Of a stretch of 64,000 nucleotides of DNA, positions 9,442-20,022 are shown one piece after another (the stretch's first letter is position 1; each line of letters opens with the position of its first letter). The position numbers and the translations under genes are program-made. Source of the DNA: Frigidibacter oleivorans (GTDB taxonomy: Bacteria > Pseudomonadota > Alphaproteobacteria > Rhodobacterales > Rhodobacteraceae). Location of the stretch: assembly GCF_003993775.1 (NCBI RefSeq), contig NZ_RJRZ01000017.1, positions 1 through 64,000 on the forward strand. Reading direction: 5' to 3'. The notes beneath the pieces are model-generated. The model saw nothing but the letters and a program-made list of their open reading frames with translations, was not told the DNA's origin and made no database searches.

Positions 9442-10139
9442 TCTTCGTTGTAGCGATAACCGATACCGTACAGGGTTTCGATCGCGGTAAAATCGTCATC
9501 GACGCTGCGCATCTTCTTGCGCAGCCGCTTGATGTGGCTGTCGATGGTGCGGTCGTCGACATAGACCTGGTCGTCATAGGCCACGTCCATCAGCTGGTCG
9601 CGGCTCTTGACGAAGCCCGGGCGCTGCGCCAGCGCCTGCAGCAGCAGGAATTCCGTCACCGTCAGCGCCACGTCGCGACCCTTCCACGACACCGAATGGC
9701 GCAGCGGGTCCATCGTCAGATGGCCCCGCACCATCACCTTGTTCTCTTCGGTGGTCGCGACCTCGCCGGAATTCACCGCCTCCTGGCGCCGCAGCAGGGC
9801 GCGGATGCGCTCGACCAGCAGCCGCTGCGAGAAGGGCTTCTTGACGTAGTCGTCCGCCCCCATGCGCAGGCCCAAAACCTCGTCGATCTCGTCATCCTTC
9901 GAGGTCAGGAAGATCACCGGCATCGAGGTGCGCTGCCGCAGCCGCTGCAGCAGGTCCATTCCGTCCATGCGCGGCATCTTGATGTCCAGCACCGCCATGT
10001 CCGGCAGACGTTTGGTAAAGGCCTCCAGCGCGGATTGCCCGTCGTTGTAGGTTTCGACCTCGAACCCCTCGGCCTCCAGCGTCATCGACACCGAGGTCAG
10101 GATGTTCCTGTCGTCATCGACCAGTGCAATCCTCGACAT
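9438..10139 (-). CDS. chvI: Response regulator ChvI, OmpR family
   Basis: 233-residue response regulator. The receiver domain has the acidic pocket DDD at 8-10, the phospho-accepting Asp52 in AVLDIKMP, a conserved Thr in FLTSK and the Lys of VKKPF. The C-terminal winged helix (about 135-230) is of the OmpR/PhoB type, ending [14 protein letters not shown]. It is the first gene of the minus-strand block chvI-chvG-hprK-rapZ-EIIA-ptsH, so its promoter in 10140-10503 probably drives the whole set. It is divergent from pckA. Confidence 0.95.
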   Translation of the reverse strand: MSRIALVDDDRNILTSVSMTLEAEGFEVETYNDGQSALEAFTKRLPDMAVLDIKMPRMDGMDLLQRLRQRTSMPVIFLTSKDDEIDEVLGLRMGADDYVKKPFSQRLLVERIRALLRRQEAVNSGEVATTEENKVMVRGHLTMDPLRHSVSWKGRDVALTVTEFLLLQALAQRPGFVKSRDQLMDVAYDDQVYVDDRTIDSHIKRLRKKMRSVDDDFTAIETLYGIGYRYNEE

Positions 10140-10503
10140 CGTCCAGCCCCATCCAGTTTATTTGCCTGATTTTTGACAGATAGTCCCTTGCCACGCGCGC
10201 AGAATCAATCGGTATCTGCGAATCGGCTGGTCTTGATCGCCGGAAGGGTGCAGTAAAATGCGCATGCTGGCTTTCTTGCCGCACCCTCGCGGGCCTTCCG
10301 CGGGCGGGCGGCGCCGCCCCGACGGACTGGTTGCGCTAAACCGACCTTGGTTGCGCTAACTCCGTCAATTCCCCCGTTTCTTCATGCTATCGTCATGTTA
10401 TAGCGGCTGCGACGGCACGTTCCATCGTGGCTGTCCGGTGTTCTTCTGGCCCGGAATGCCGATCCTCAATGGAAGCCGACCTATCGGCTATGGGAGCTTG
10501 CAC
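10140..10503. promoter_or_regulatory. chvI/pckA divergent control region
   Basis: A 364-base non-coding stretch between the starts of chvI and pckA. It holds a pair of identical 11-mers, GGTTGCGCTAA, at 10329-10339 and 10349-10359, exactly 20 bases apart and thus on the same helix face, about 145-175 bases before pckA. The 10-mer TTGCGCTAAC at 10351-10360 resembles a LacI-family operator half (compare the palindrome GTTAGCGCTAAC). An in-frame extension of pckA runs back to 10384 but does not resemble the protein family. I see no RNA gene in this stretch. Confidence 0.5.
10329..10359 (+). repeat. Tandem GGTTGCGCTAA operator-like repeat
   Basis: Two perfect copies of an 11-mer with a 20-base period upstream of pckA. 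The spacing of two helical turns suggests cooperative binding by one regulator. LacI-type regulators of gluconeogenesis (CceR/PckR type) are known in alphaproteobacteria and are the leading guess; the match to their site is from memory and unverified. Confidence 0.5.
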
Positions 10504-12102
<1,599 letters not shown>

Positions 12103-12125
12103 GCGAAGCGCAGGGGCAGGAACTG

Positions 12126-12149
12126 ACGGGCGCCCCCTCGGGCGCCCGT
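12126..12149. terminator. Bidirectional terminator between pckA and TSUP gene
   Basis: Perfect 10-base arms ACGGGCGCCC (12126-12135) and GGGCGCCCGT (12140-12149) with a 4-base loop, 23 bases after the pckA stop and touching the stop of the convergent transporter gene. A short TTT follows on the plus strand. Confidence 0.8.
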
Positions 12150-12150
12150 T

Positions 12151-12906
12151 TCACATCAGGCCATCGCGGATCAGGTTCAGCCCGGTCAGCACCAGGAGGA
12201 TCTGCGTGCCCTTGCGGAAGGTCTGCTGGTCCAGCCGGTCGTGCAGCCTGTAGCCCAGCCATGTCCCCGCCAGCGCCGGCACGGCCAATGCCACCGACAG
12301 CGGCATCCGGTCGGCCGTCAGCACGCCGCTGGTCAGGTGCCCGGCCATCAGCATGATCGAGCCGAGGAAGAAGAACACGCCCTGCACGCGCATCGCCTCG
12401 ACCTTCGGCACCCTCAGCGACAGCAGGTAGACGATCAGCGGCGGCCCCCAGATCGCGGCGATCCCGCCATAGATGCCGCCGACCGCGCCCAGCACCACCT
12501 CGGCCCGGCGGCGATGCGTCAGGTTCAGCACCAGCGGCAGCCCGGCCAGCTGCGCCCCCGCATAAGCGGTGATCGGCAGCCCGAGCGCCAGCAGCAGCGC
12601 CCGGTCCGGGATCGACTCGACGAACTGGGCCGAGATCAGGATGAAGCCCATCGTGACGGCCAGCATCAGCCGATAGTCCCAGGCGGTGCGCAGCGCGCTG
12701 CGCCAGCCGTCGCGCAGGCATTGCATCAGGTTGCTGAACAGCAGCGGCAACATGATCGCGGTCAGCACGATCTCGTGCGGCAGGAACGAGCCGAGCGCCG
12801 ACACCATGATCAGCGGCATGGCGAAACCGATCGCCCCCTTGACGAACCCGGCCCCCAGAGTGATGGCCATGGCCAGCCAGAAGGCCCAGATCTCGATCCC
12901 GAACAT
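12151..12906 (-). CDS. TSUP (TauE/SafE) family membrane transporter
   Basis: Sulfite/sulfonate exporter-type permease of 251 residues, predicted to have about eight membrane helices. The N-terminal repeat carries GAGFVKGAIGFAMPLIM and the second repeat VLGAVGGIYGGIAAIWGPPLI, the two family signatures. The family moves sulfite, sulfoacetate or other small organic anions; the substrate here cannot be inferred. It is convergent with pckA and follows the MFS gene, 89 bases downstream of it on the same strand. Confidence 0.85.
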   Translation of the reverse strand: MFGIEIWAFWLAMAITLGAGFVKGAIGFAMPLIMVSALGSFLPHEIVLTAIMLPLLFSNLMQCLRDGWRSALRTAWDYRLMLAVTMGFILISAQFVESIPDRALLLALGLPITAYAGAQLAGLPLVLNLTHRRRAEVVLGAVGGIYGGIAAIWGPPLIVYLLSLRVPKVEAMRVQGVFFFLGSIMLMAGHLTSGVLTADRMPLSVALAVPALAGTWLGYRLHDRLDQQTFRKGTQILLVLTGLNLIRDGLM

Positions 12907-12995
12907 GCGTGGTTCTCCTTCCGTCCGGCCTGCCTAGCGGATGCGGCCGGTCGAGGCCAGCCGCCGCCGTCCTGGCCGCCGCGCGCCGCCGCGGA

Positions 12996-14204
12996 TCAGT
13001 GGCGCTCGCCCAGCCGGGGATGCAACCGTCCGGCCAGCGCGAAGGTTGCGGCCATGCCCGCGCCGCAGGCGGCGAAGATGCCGGGGATCGGCGCCACCAG
13101 CAGCACGATCCAGGCCACCCCCGGCGTCACGATCCCCGACACGTCGCGAAAGCTGGAATAGACCGCCGCCATCTCGGCCCGTTCCGAGGGCTTGACCGCC
13201 ATCAGGAAGGGCAGGCCGCCGCTCATGTCCAGCAGCACCAGGAAGAAGGTTGCCGCGAACAGGGCTGCCACCGCCACCGGCGGCCATGCCCCCATCAGGC
13301 CGGCGAGCCCCGCCAGCCCGAAGGCCAGCGCCGCCCCCGCGAACCCCACCCGGACCGTGCCGCGCACCCCCGCATGCTGCATCCCGCGCAGCATCAGCGG
13401 GGTCAGGAAGGCCAGCGCGTTGGAGAAGGAAAAGATGATGCCGCCCAGCCGGTCGCCCAGCCCCGCCTCGATGCAGAAGATCGGCAGGTAGACGACATAG
13501 ACCCACCAGCCGCAGGACCGCACCACGGCGAAGATCCAGCCGGTGACCAGACGCGGCTGGTGCAGGAAGCGCGACAGATAGGCCAGCGGGTTGGGCGCGG
13601 GCCTGCGCGCGCGGCTGATCTGCTTGCCGTTCCCCAGCCGCAGCCGCCAGAACACCGCCAGCAGCACCAGCGCGAAGACCTGCGCCAGCAGGAAGGGCAG
13701 CGGCGGCCAGATGTTCAGCAGCGTCACCCCCAGCACCGGTCCCCCCGACCAGGCAAAGGCGGAATAGAACATCTTCATCTGCTCGCCCCGCCCCAGTTCG
13801 GGGCGCGAGATGTAGTCCATCACATAGGCGTTGAGGTTGATGAAGATGGTGACCGTGGCCGCGCAATTGACGAGATAGGCGAAAGGCACCAGCGCCGGCA
13901 CGCCCGACATCGCCAGCAGCGGCCCGGCGAGGTAGAGGCAGCCGCCGAGCGTATACAGCCAGCGGCGCGGGATGAACCGCCCGGCCCAGGGCACCATCAA
14001 CCCGATGACCAGCGCCCCCAGCCCCACGAGGAAATAGGCGCGGCTGACCGCCGCCGCATCCTGCAGCGCGCGATACATGACGATCGGCCAGACCGAGACG
14101 AGCGTGGCACGCACGGCAGCATCGACCGCGGCCAGAATGGCGAAGGCCCGAACGCCCGGCATCGGCACGTGCCGCAGCACGACGGGGATATAACGGGCGG
14201 CCAT
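12996..14204 (-). CDS. Major facilitator superfamily transporter
   Basis: 402-residue polytopic membrane protein with about twelve predicted helices in two halves separated by a charged loop (RLRLGNGKQISRARRPAPN, about 190-208). It lacks the sharp signature of a named MFS subfamily, although the loop after the second helix (WAGRFIPRRW) resembles the usual MFS A motif position. Its neighbours (TSUP permease and recO) give no hint of the cargo. The ATG at 14204 is the natural start. Confidence 0.75.
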   Translation of the reverse strand: MAARYIPVVLRHVPMPGVRAFAILAAVDAAVRATLVSVWPIVMYRALQDAAAVSRAYFLVGLGALVIGLMVPWAGRFIPRRWLYTLGGCLYLAGPLLAMSGVPALVPFAYLVNCAATVTIFINLNAYVMDYISRPELGRGEQMKMFYSAFAWSGGPVLGVTLLNIWPPLPFLLAQVFALVLLAVFWRLRLGNGKQISRARRPAPNPLAYLSRFLHQPRLVTGWIFAVVRSCGWWVYVVYLPIFCIEAGLGDRLGGIIFSFSNALAFLTPLMLRGMQHAGVRGTVRVGFAGAALAFGLAGLAGLMGAWPPVAVAALFAATFFLVLLDMSGGLPFLMAVKPSERAEMAAVYSSFRDVSGIVTPGVAWIVLLVAPIPGIFAACGAGMAATFALAGRLHPRLGERH

Positions 14205-14289
14205 GATACTCCTCGCCCGCAGGGAACGCCGGGACAGGCGATCTGGCTAGGCCGGATGCGACAGGACGTGTCGCTGACGAACCCTTTCG

Positions 14290-15018
14290 CTAGCCTGCCC
14301 GGGCCAGCAGATCGACCAGCCGGCGCCGCGCCTCGGGCAGCGGCCGGTCGCCCAGATCGCCCGCCATCCGGTCGAGGAAATGGCCGGTCAGCCGCAACGC
14401 CGCCGCGACATCGCCGGCAAGCGGGTCGGCGCCGGGCTCCTGCCCCAGCAGCACGGGGGGCAGCGGCAGCAGCCGGTCCGCCCAGTCGCCCGCCCCGGCC
14501 CGGCTGACCGCGCGTCCGCTGCGCGGGCTGACGAAGGCCAGATCGCCTGCCTGCCCGGTTACCGCGCAGCGCGACAGGTCCAGCGCATAACCCAGTTCCT
14601 CCAGCAGCAGCAATTCCCACCGCAGATAGGCCGCGGTCCAGCCCGGCCCGGCCGCCAGCGCCTCGGCCAGGACCTGCGTCACGCCGTAGAGCCGCGGATG
14701 CGGCTCACGCTCCGGCAGGCCAAAGCGCAAGAGTGCACAGAGCGAATTGAGCGCAGCCAGCGCCGCCCGGTCCGACAGGATCGCGGCGCGGGATCGCAGG
14801 GGTTCGACCGTGAAGGCGCCGATATGGTCCTCCAGACGCGCGCGCCAGGACAGATCGACCAGCGCGCCCGGCTGCAGCATCGGCGCGATCCGGCGCGACA
14901 CCCCGCCCCGCACCACACCCGCATGGCGGCCGCGTCCGGGGGTGAAGGCCTCGATGATCGCCGAGGTCTCGCCATGCGGGCGGACCGAGATCAGCATCCC
15001 TTCGTCCCGCCAGTCCAT
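14290..15018 (-). CDS. recO: DNA repair protein RecO
   Basis: RecO loads RecA onto SSB-coated DNA in the RecFOR recombination pathway. The conserved protein starts at the ATG 15018 ([17 protein letters not shown]), giving 242 residues with an OB-fold N-terminal domain (about 1-80, with [20 protein letters not shown]) and a helical C-terminal domain. The frame stays open upstream into ispH, but that part is antisense-like noise. The Cys-rich zinc site seen in some RecO proteins is not evident. In many alphaproteobacteria recO follows era; here it sits apart, 13 bases downstream of ispH. Confidence 0.88.
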   Translation of the reverse strand: MDWRDEGMLISVRPHGETSAIIEAFTPGRGRHAGVVRGGVSRRIAPMLQPGALVDLSWRARLEDHIGAFTVEPLRSRAAILSDRAALAALNSLCALLRFGLPEREPHPRLYGVTQVLAEALAAGPGWTAAYLRWELLLLEELGYALDLSRCAVTGQAGDLAFVSPRSGRAVSRAGAGDWADRLLPLPPVLLGQEPGADPLAGDVAAALRLTGHFLDRMAGDLGDRPLPEARRRLVDLLARAG

Positions 15019-15031
15019 CGCGGACCGCCGG

Positions 15032-16018
15032 TCAGGCCGGTTCGCGCAGGACGCGGGGCACCTTGAACTCCACCGTCTCGACCGCCGTCTCGACAATCTC
15101 CACCGTGGTGTCGAAGCGGGCGCGGAAGGCGTCGAGCACCTCGTTGACCAGCACCTCGGGGGCAGAGGCGCCGGCCGTGACCCCCACCGCCCGCAGGTCG
15201 CCGAGCGCCCGCCAGTCGATATCGGCCGCCCGCTGCACCAGCTGCGCATAGCCGCACCCCGCCGCCCGGCCGACCTCGACCAGCCGCCGCGAATTCGAGG
15301 AGTTCGGCGCGCCGATCACCAGCAGCGCGTCGATCTTCGGCGCGATCGACTTCACCGCAGCCTGCCGGTTGGTCGTGGCATAGCAGATGTCCTCGCGCGC
15401 GGGTCCGACGATTGCCGGAAACCGCGCCTTCAGCGCCGCGACGATCTCGGCGGTATCGTCCACCGACAGCGTGGTCTGGGTGATGAAGGCGAGTTTTTCC
15501 GGATCGCGCGGGACCAGCCCCGCGACATCGGCCACGGTTTCCACCAGCAGCACCTCGCCCGGGGGCAGCTGGCCCATCGTGCCCAGCGTCTCGGGATGGC
15601 CGGCATGGCCGATCATCACCATCTGCAGCCCGTTCTCGTGATGGCGCGCAGCCTCGCTATGCACCTTGGTCACCAGCGGGCAGGTTGCGTCCACATGCAC
15701 GAGGTTGCGGCGCTGCGCCTCGGCCGGGATCGCCTTGGGCACGCCATGGGCCGAAAACACCACCGGGCGGTCATCGGGGCAGTCGTCCAGTTCCTCGACA
15801 AAGACCGCGCCCTTGGCGCGCAGCCCGTCCACCACGAAGCGGTTGTGCACGATCTCGTGCCGGACATAGACCGGCGCGCCCCATTTCTCCAGCGCCAGCT
15901 CGACGATGCGGATCGCGCGGTCCACGCCGGCGCAGAACCCCCGCGGCGCGGCGAGGTACAGCGTCAGCGGCGGGCGGCCGTCCTGCGGCATGCCGGGGGC
16001 GGGGTTGGTCTGGGTCAT
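15032..16018 (-). CDS. ispH: 4-hydroxy-3-methylbut-2-enyl diphosphate reductase
   Basis: Last enzyme of the MEP isoprenoid pathway; a [4Fe-4S] protein that makes IPP and DMAPP. Starting at the ATG 16018 (328 residues), the three cluster cysteines are Cys29 ([13 protein letters not shown]), Cys113 (DATCPLV) and Cys212 (ICYATTNRQ). The substrate-binding histidines (AHGVP, GHAGHPE) and the SS motif in GAPNSSNS are present. A GTG eleven codons upstream is also possible but has no ribosome site. It is followed closely by recO. Confidence 0.95.
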   Translation of the reverse strand: MTQTNPAPGMPQDGRPPLTLYLAAPRGFCAGVDRAIRIVELALEKWGAPVYVRHEIVHNRFVVDGLRAKGAVFVEELDDCPDDRPVVFSAHGVPKAIPAEAQRRNLVHVDATCPLVTKVHSEAARHHENGLQMVMIGHAGHPETLGTMGQLPPGEVLLVETVADVAGLVPRDPEKLAFITQTTLSVDDTAEIVAALKARFPAIVGPAREDICYATTNRQAAVKSIAPKIDALLVIGAPNSSNSRRLVEVGRAAGCGYAQLVQRAADIDWRALGDLRAVGVTAGASAPEVLVNEVLDAFRARFDTTVEIVETAVETVEFKVPRVLREPA

Positions 16019-16102
16019 CGCGGGCCAGTCCTGCAAGAGCGTCGCTGCCACAGGTAAGGCGGCGGCGCCGACGCGTCCAGTGCCGGGCGCGGGCGGTGGC
16101 GG

Positions 16103-16681
16103 TTACTTGACCTCGACCGCGGCGCTTTCGTCCCGCTCCTGCGCGCGGGTTTCGCGCGGCGGACGGCCGATCACCTCGCGCAGCTCGTCAAGCTCGATGA
16201 AGTTGTCGGCCTGGCGGCGCAGCTCGTCGGCGATCATCGGCGGCTGGCTGCGGATGGTCGACACGACCGAGACCCGCACCCCCTGCCGCTGCAGGCTTTC
16301 CACCAGCGGACGGAAATCGCCGTCGCCCGAGAACAGCACGATATGGTCGACCCGCGGCGCCAGCTCCATGGCATCGACCGTCAGCTCGATATCCATGTTG
16401 CCCTTGACCTTCCGGCGGCCCTGGCTGTCGGTGTATTCCTTGGCAGGCTTCGTCACCATGGCGAAGCCGTTGTAGTGCAGCCAGTCGACCAGCGGCCGGA
16501 TCGGCGAATAATCGTCGTTCTCCAGCAGCGCGGTATAGTAGAACGCACGCACCAGCTTGCCCCGGCGCATGAATTCCTGTCTCAGCAGCTTGTAGTCTAT
16601 ATCGAAGCCAAGAGCTTTCGCCGCCGCGTAAAGGTTCGAGCCATCAATGAACAGCGCAAGCCGTTCGTCCTTGTAAAACAT
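16103..16681 (-). CDS. NYN domain protein (LabA/DUF88 type)
   Basis: 192-residue protein of the PIN-like NYN nuclease superfamily. The acidic residues expected in the active site are visible: Asp14 in LFIDGSN, the Asp in GNMDIELTVDAM and the pair in FSGDGDFRPLVE. Members are predicted metal-dependent ribonucleases, possibly acting on tRNA or mRNA; the exact target here is unknown. The C-terminal 25 residues are charged and variable. It is divergent from folK across 149 bases. Confidence 0.85.
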   Translation of the reverse strand: MFYKDERLALFIDGSNLYAAAKALGFDIDYKLLRQEFMRRGKLVRAFYYTALLENDDYSPIRPLVDWLHYNGFAMVTKPAKEYTDSQGRRKVKGNMDIELTVDAMELAPRVDHIVLFSGDGDFRPLVESLQRQGVRVSVVSTIRSQPPMIADELRRQADNFIELDELREVIGRPPRETRAQERDESAAVEVK

Positions 16682-16817
16682 ATAATCTGTTCCTTTCGAA
16701 TCGCCGCGCCCCGGATCATCCGTGAGTGGTGGTCGAGAAGCTGATACGGGGTAGGCGGAGTATTCCGGCGGCGAGACATTTGAAGGATGATGTGCCCCGC
16801 GTCCATCCGCAAGATAG

Positions 16818-16827
16818 GTGACGTCAC
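16818..16827. repeat. Perfect 10-base palindrome before folK
   Basis: GTGACGTCAC lies three bases before the folK ATG, overlapping its likely ribosome-binding AGGTG. It could be an operator for a dimeric repressor or chance; no regulator can be named. Confidence 0.3.
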
Positions 16828-16830
16828 GAA

Positions 16831-17391
16831 ATGGTCACTTTCCCATACCTGGCCCTAGGCGCGAACTTGCCGACGGGGATGCAATCTGCAGATGAAACGC
16901 TGCGGCGTGCAATTGCGCAACTGGAAACAGAGCGTTTTCATATCCGCGACATAGGCCGCTTCTTTCACACCCCCGCCTTTCCGCAGGGCAGCGGGCCGGA
17001 CTATGTCAATGCCGCCGCGCGGGCGGAGACGGACCTGCCGGCAGAGGCGGTCCTTGCGCATCTGCACGCGGTCGAGGCCCGGCTGGGGCGCGAAAGGACG
17101 GGACGTTGGGCGGCGCGCACCGTGGATATCGACCTGCTGGCCATCGGTGATTCGATCCTGCCCGACGGCGCGGAGCAGGCCCGCTGGCGCACCCTGCCGC
17201 CCGGCCGGCAGCACATCGAGACGCCTGACCGGCTGATCCTGCCGCATCCGCGGATCACGGAACGCGCCTTCGTGCTGGTGCCGCTGGCCGATATCGCCCC
17301 GCTCTGGCAGGATCCCGTGACGGGGCGCCGCCTGCCGGACCTGCTGGCGGCGCTCGACCCGGCCGAGGTGGCGGCGGTGCGGCCGATCTGA
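16831..17391 (+). CDS. folK: 2-amino-4-hydroxy-6-hydroxymethyldihydropteridine pyrophosphokinase
   Basis: Transfers pyrophosphate from ATP to 6-hydroxymethyl-dihydropterin in folate synthesis. The 186-residue protein has the N-terminal LALGANLP, the FFHTPAFPQGSGPDYVNAA block that shapes the pterin site, and the RWAARTVDIDLLAIGD segment with the two metal-binding aspartates, then LPHPRITERAFVLVPLADIAP. The length is slightly above the bacterial average because of an insert around residues 110-135. It is divergent from the NYN gene and upstream of rpoZ. Folate supply fits the many folate-linked enzymes later in the window but is also housekeeping. Confidence 0.92.
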   Translation: MVTFPYLALGANLPTGMQSADETLRRAIAQLETERFHIRDIGRFFHTPAFPQGSGPDYVNAAARAETDLPAEAVLAHLHAVEARLGRERTGRWAARTVDIDLLAIGDSILPDGAEQARWRTLPPGRQHIETPDRLILPHPRITERAFVLVPLADIAPLWQDPVTGRRLPDLLAALDPAEVAAVRPI

Positions 17392-17505
17392 CGACGCCCG
17401 CTTCGCGCGACCCGGTCGTTCCCGGTGCCCAACCCTTCCCGCTTGTCAATACCGGACGGACCGCCTATGTAGCGCACTCATCTTCCATGCAGGATGGAGT
17501 TGCCG

Positions 17506-17862
17506 ATGGCCCGCGTGACGGTCGAAGACTGCGTTGACAAGGTTCCGAACCGTTTCGAGCTGGTGATGCTCGCCTCCCACCGCGCGCGAGAGATCGCGGC
17601 GGGGTCGCCGATCACCATCGACCGCGACAACGACAAGAACCCCGTCGTAAGCCTGCGCGAGATCGCGGAAGAGACGCAGGGCGCCGAAGACCTGCGCGAG
17701 CGGCTGATCGCCAGCCAGCAGACGCAGATCGAGATCGACGAACCGGAAGAAGACAGCATGTCGCTGCTGATGGGTTCGGGCGAGGCCGACCGCCCGGCGC
17801 AGGACGACATGGACGAAGAGCGCCTGTTGCGGCAGCTCATGGAAGCCCAGAACCAGGGCTGA
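17506..17862 (+). CDS. rpoZ: RNA polymerase omega subunit
   Basis: Small subunit that helps assemble RNA polymerase and mediates part of the ppGpp response. The protein starting [20 protein letters not shown] at 17506 has 118 residues and the omega core helices ([25 protein letters not shown]). The C-terminal half is acidic and variable, normal for alphaproteobacteria. I chose the ATG at 17506, which has GGAG seven bases upstream, over the one at 17494. It lies just before rsh, a widely conserved pairing. Confidence 0.95.
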   Translation: MARVTVEDCVDKVPNRFELVMLASHRAREIAAGSPITIDRDNDKNPVVSLREIAEETQGAEDLRERLIASQQTQIEIDEPEEDSMSLLMGSGEADRPAQDDMDEERLLRQLMEAQNQG

Positions 17863-17888
17863 CGCGGGATCGGGGCTGGCGGAGCGGA

Positions 17889-20012
17889 ATGATCGACGTC
17901 GAAGACCTGATCGCGCTGATCCGCAACTACAATCCCCGCACCAATGGCGATCTGATCCGGGCGGCCTATGACTATGGCCGCCTGATGCATGAAGGGCAGA
18001 TGCGCCAGTCGGGCGAGCCCTATTTCTCGCACCCCGTCGCCGTCGCCGCCATCCTGACCGAGATGCGGCTGGACGACGCGACGATCATCACCGCCCTTCT
18101 GCACGACACGATTGAGGACACCCGCGCCTCGTGGAAGGAAATCGCCAGCCGCTTCGGCGACGAGGTGGCGGACCTTGTTGACGGCGTGACGAAGCTGACC
18201 AACCTGCAGCTGTCCTCGACCGAGACGAAGCAGGCCGAAAACTTCCGCAAGCTGTTCATGGCGATGTCCCGCGACCTGCGGGTGATCCTCGTCAAGCTGG
18301 CCGACCGGCTGCACAACATGCGCACCATCAAGTCGATGCGCCCCGACAAGCAGGTGCAGAAGGCGCGCGAGACGATGGACATCTTTGCCCCGCTGGCGGG
18401 CCGGATGGGCATGCAGTGGATGCGCGAGGAACTGGAGGATCTGTCCTTCAAGGTCCTGAACCCCGAGGCCCGCAATTCGATCATCCGCCGCTTCCTGACG
18501 CTGCAGCGGGAATCGGGCGACGTGATCCCGAAGATCAGCTCGGACATCCGCAGCGAACTGGAAAAGGCCGATGTCGAGGCCGATGTCTTCGGCCGCGCCA
18601 AGAAGCCCTATTCGATCTGGCGCAAGATGCAGGAGAAAAGCCTTGCCTTTTCGCGCCTGTCCGACATCTACGGCTTTCGCATCATCACCCGGACCGAGGC
18701 CGACTGCTATCGCGTGCTCGGCGTCATCCATACCCGCTGGCGGGCGGTGCCGGGCCGGTTCAAGGACTATATCAGCCAGCCGAAATCGAACGGCTACCGC
18801 TCGATCCACACCACCGTGTCGGGACGCGACGGCAAGCGGGTCGAGGTGCAGATCCGCACCCGCCAGATGCACGAGGTGGCCGAGGCCGGCGTGGCCGCCC
18901 ACTGGTCCTATCGCGACGGGGTCCGGGCGAAGAACCCCTTCGCCGTCGATCCCGGCCGCTGGATCGAGACGCTGACGAAAAGCTTCGACGAGGGCGACCA
19001 CGACGAGTTCCTCGAGAACGTGAAGCTCGAGATGTACACCGACCAGGTGTTCTGCTTCACGCCCAAGGGCGATGTCGTGCAGCTGCCCAAGGGGGCGACG
19101 CCGCTCGACTACGCCTATGCCATCCACACGCGGATCGGCAATTCCTGCGTCGGCGCCAAGGTGGACGGCATCCGCGTGCCGCTGTGGACCCGGCTGCGCA
19201 ACGGCCAGTCGGTCGAGATCATCACTGCCGCCGGGCAGCGGCCGCAGGCCACCTGGCTCGACATCGTGGTGACGGGCCGGGCCAAGGCCGCGATCCGCCG
19301 GTCGCTGCGCGAGGAGGACCGCGAACGCTTCGTCAAGCTGGGGCAGGAACTGGCGCGGGTGGCCTTCGAACATGTCGGCCGGAAATGCACCGACAAGGCG
19401 CTGCGCACCGCGGCGCGGACGCTGGGCCTGCCCGACGAGGTCGAGGTGCTGGCACGGCTCGGCAGCGCGGAACTGACCGCGCGCGAGGTGGTCGAGGCGA
19501 TCTATCCCGAACTGGTCTCGACCCAGGCCGACGAGGTCGATGCCCGCCGGCCGGTCGTGGGGCTGGGCCCCGACCAGACCTTCCGCCGCGCCAGTTGCTG
19601 CCAGCCGCTGCCGGGCGAGCGGATCGTCGGCATCACCTATCGCGGCCAGGGCGTCATCGTCCACGCGATCGACTGCCCCGCCCTGGCGGAGTTCGAGGAA
19701 CAGCCGGACCGCTGGATCGACCTGCACTGGCATTCCGGCCGCCACGGCGCGGTGCATACCGTCAGCCTGAACCTGACGATCGCCAATGACGCGGGGGTTC
19801 TGGGCCGGATCTGCACCTTGATCGGCCAGCAGCGGGCGAATATCTCCGACATGCATTTCGTCGACAGAAAACCCGACTTCTACCGGCTGATCGTCGAGGT
19901 CGATCTGCGGGATGTGGAACACCTGCACATGGTGCTGACGGCGCTGGAGGCCGAAAGCGACGTGGCGCAGGTGGAACGCCACCGCGATCTGGCCCGCCGG
20001 CCCGGAAACTGA
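17889..20012 (+). CDS. rsh: Bifunctional (p)ppGpp synthetase/hydrolase Rsh
   Basis: Single long RelA/SpoT homologue controlling the stringent response. The 707-residue protein has an HD hydrolase domain with intact ligands (His48 in YFSHPVAVA, His72-Asp73 in LLHDTIEDT, and LVKLADRLHNMRT), a synthetase domain with YGFRIITR and PKSNGYRSIHT, a TGS domain (about 385-445, VFCFTPKGDVVQLPKGATPLDYAY) and a C-terminal ACT domain (about 630-700). Both catalytic sites look complete, so it should make and degrade (p)ppGpp. GGAG lies before the ATG. Hydrolase integrity is expected because no separate SpoT is seen. Confidence 0.95.
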   Translation: MIDVEDLIALIRNYNPRTNGDLIRAAYDYGRLMHEGQMRQSGEPYFSHPVAVAAILTEMRLDDATIITALLHDTIEDTRASWKEIASRFGDEVADLVDGVTKLTNLQLSSTETKQAENFRKLFMAMSRDLRVILVKLADRLHNMRTIKSMRPDKQVQKARETMDIFAPLAGRMGMQWMREELEDLSFKVLNPEARNSIIRRFLTLQRESGDVIPKISSDIRSELEKADVEADVFGRAKKPYSIWRKMQEKSLAFSRLSDIYGFRIITRTEADCYRVLGVIHTRWRAVPGRFKDYISQPKSNGYRSIHTTVSGRDGKRVEVQIRTRQMHEVAEAGVAAHWSYRDGVRAKNPFAVDPGRWIETLTKSFDEGDHDEFLENVKLEMYTDQVFCFTPKGDVVQLPKGATPLDYAYAIHTRIGNSCVGAKVDGIRVPLWTRLRNGQSVEIITAAGQRPQATWLDIVVTGRAKAAIRRSLREEDRERFVKLGQELARVAFEHVGRKCTDKALRTAARTLGLPDEVEVLARLGSAELTAREVVEAIYPELVSTQADEVDARRPVVGLGPDQTFRRASCCQPLPGERIVGITYRGQGVIVHAIDCPALAEFEEQPDRWIDLHWHSGRHGAVHTVSLNLTIANDAGVLGRICTLIGQQRANISDMHFVDRKPDFYRLIVEVDLRDVEHLHMVLTALEAESDVAQVERHRDLARRPGN

Positions 20013-20022
20013 AAGGTCGCCG

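Noticed and set aside
7822-9453. 543-residue plus-strand open frame
   Set aside because: Antisense to chvG, whose kinase motifs are complete.
10384-10503. Extended N-terminus of pckA
   Set aside because: In-frame but unlike PckA; the conserved protein starts at 10504.
12909-14507. 532-residue plus-strand open frame
   Set aside because: Shadow of the MFS gene and recO; Pro/His/Gln-rich repetitive composition.
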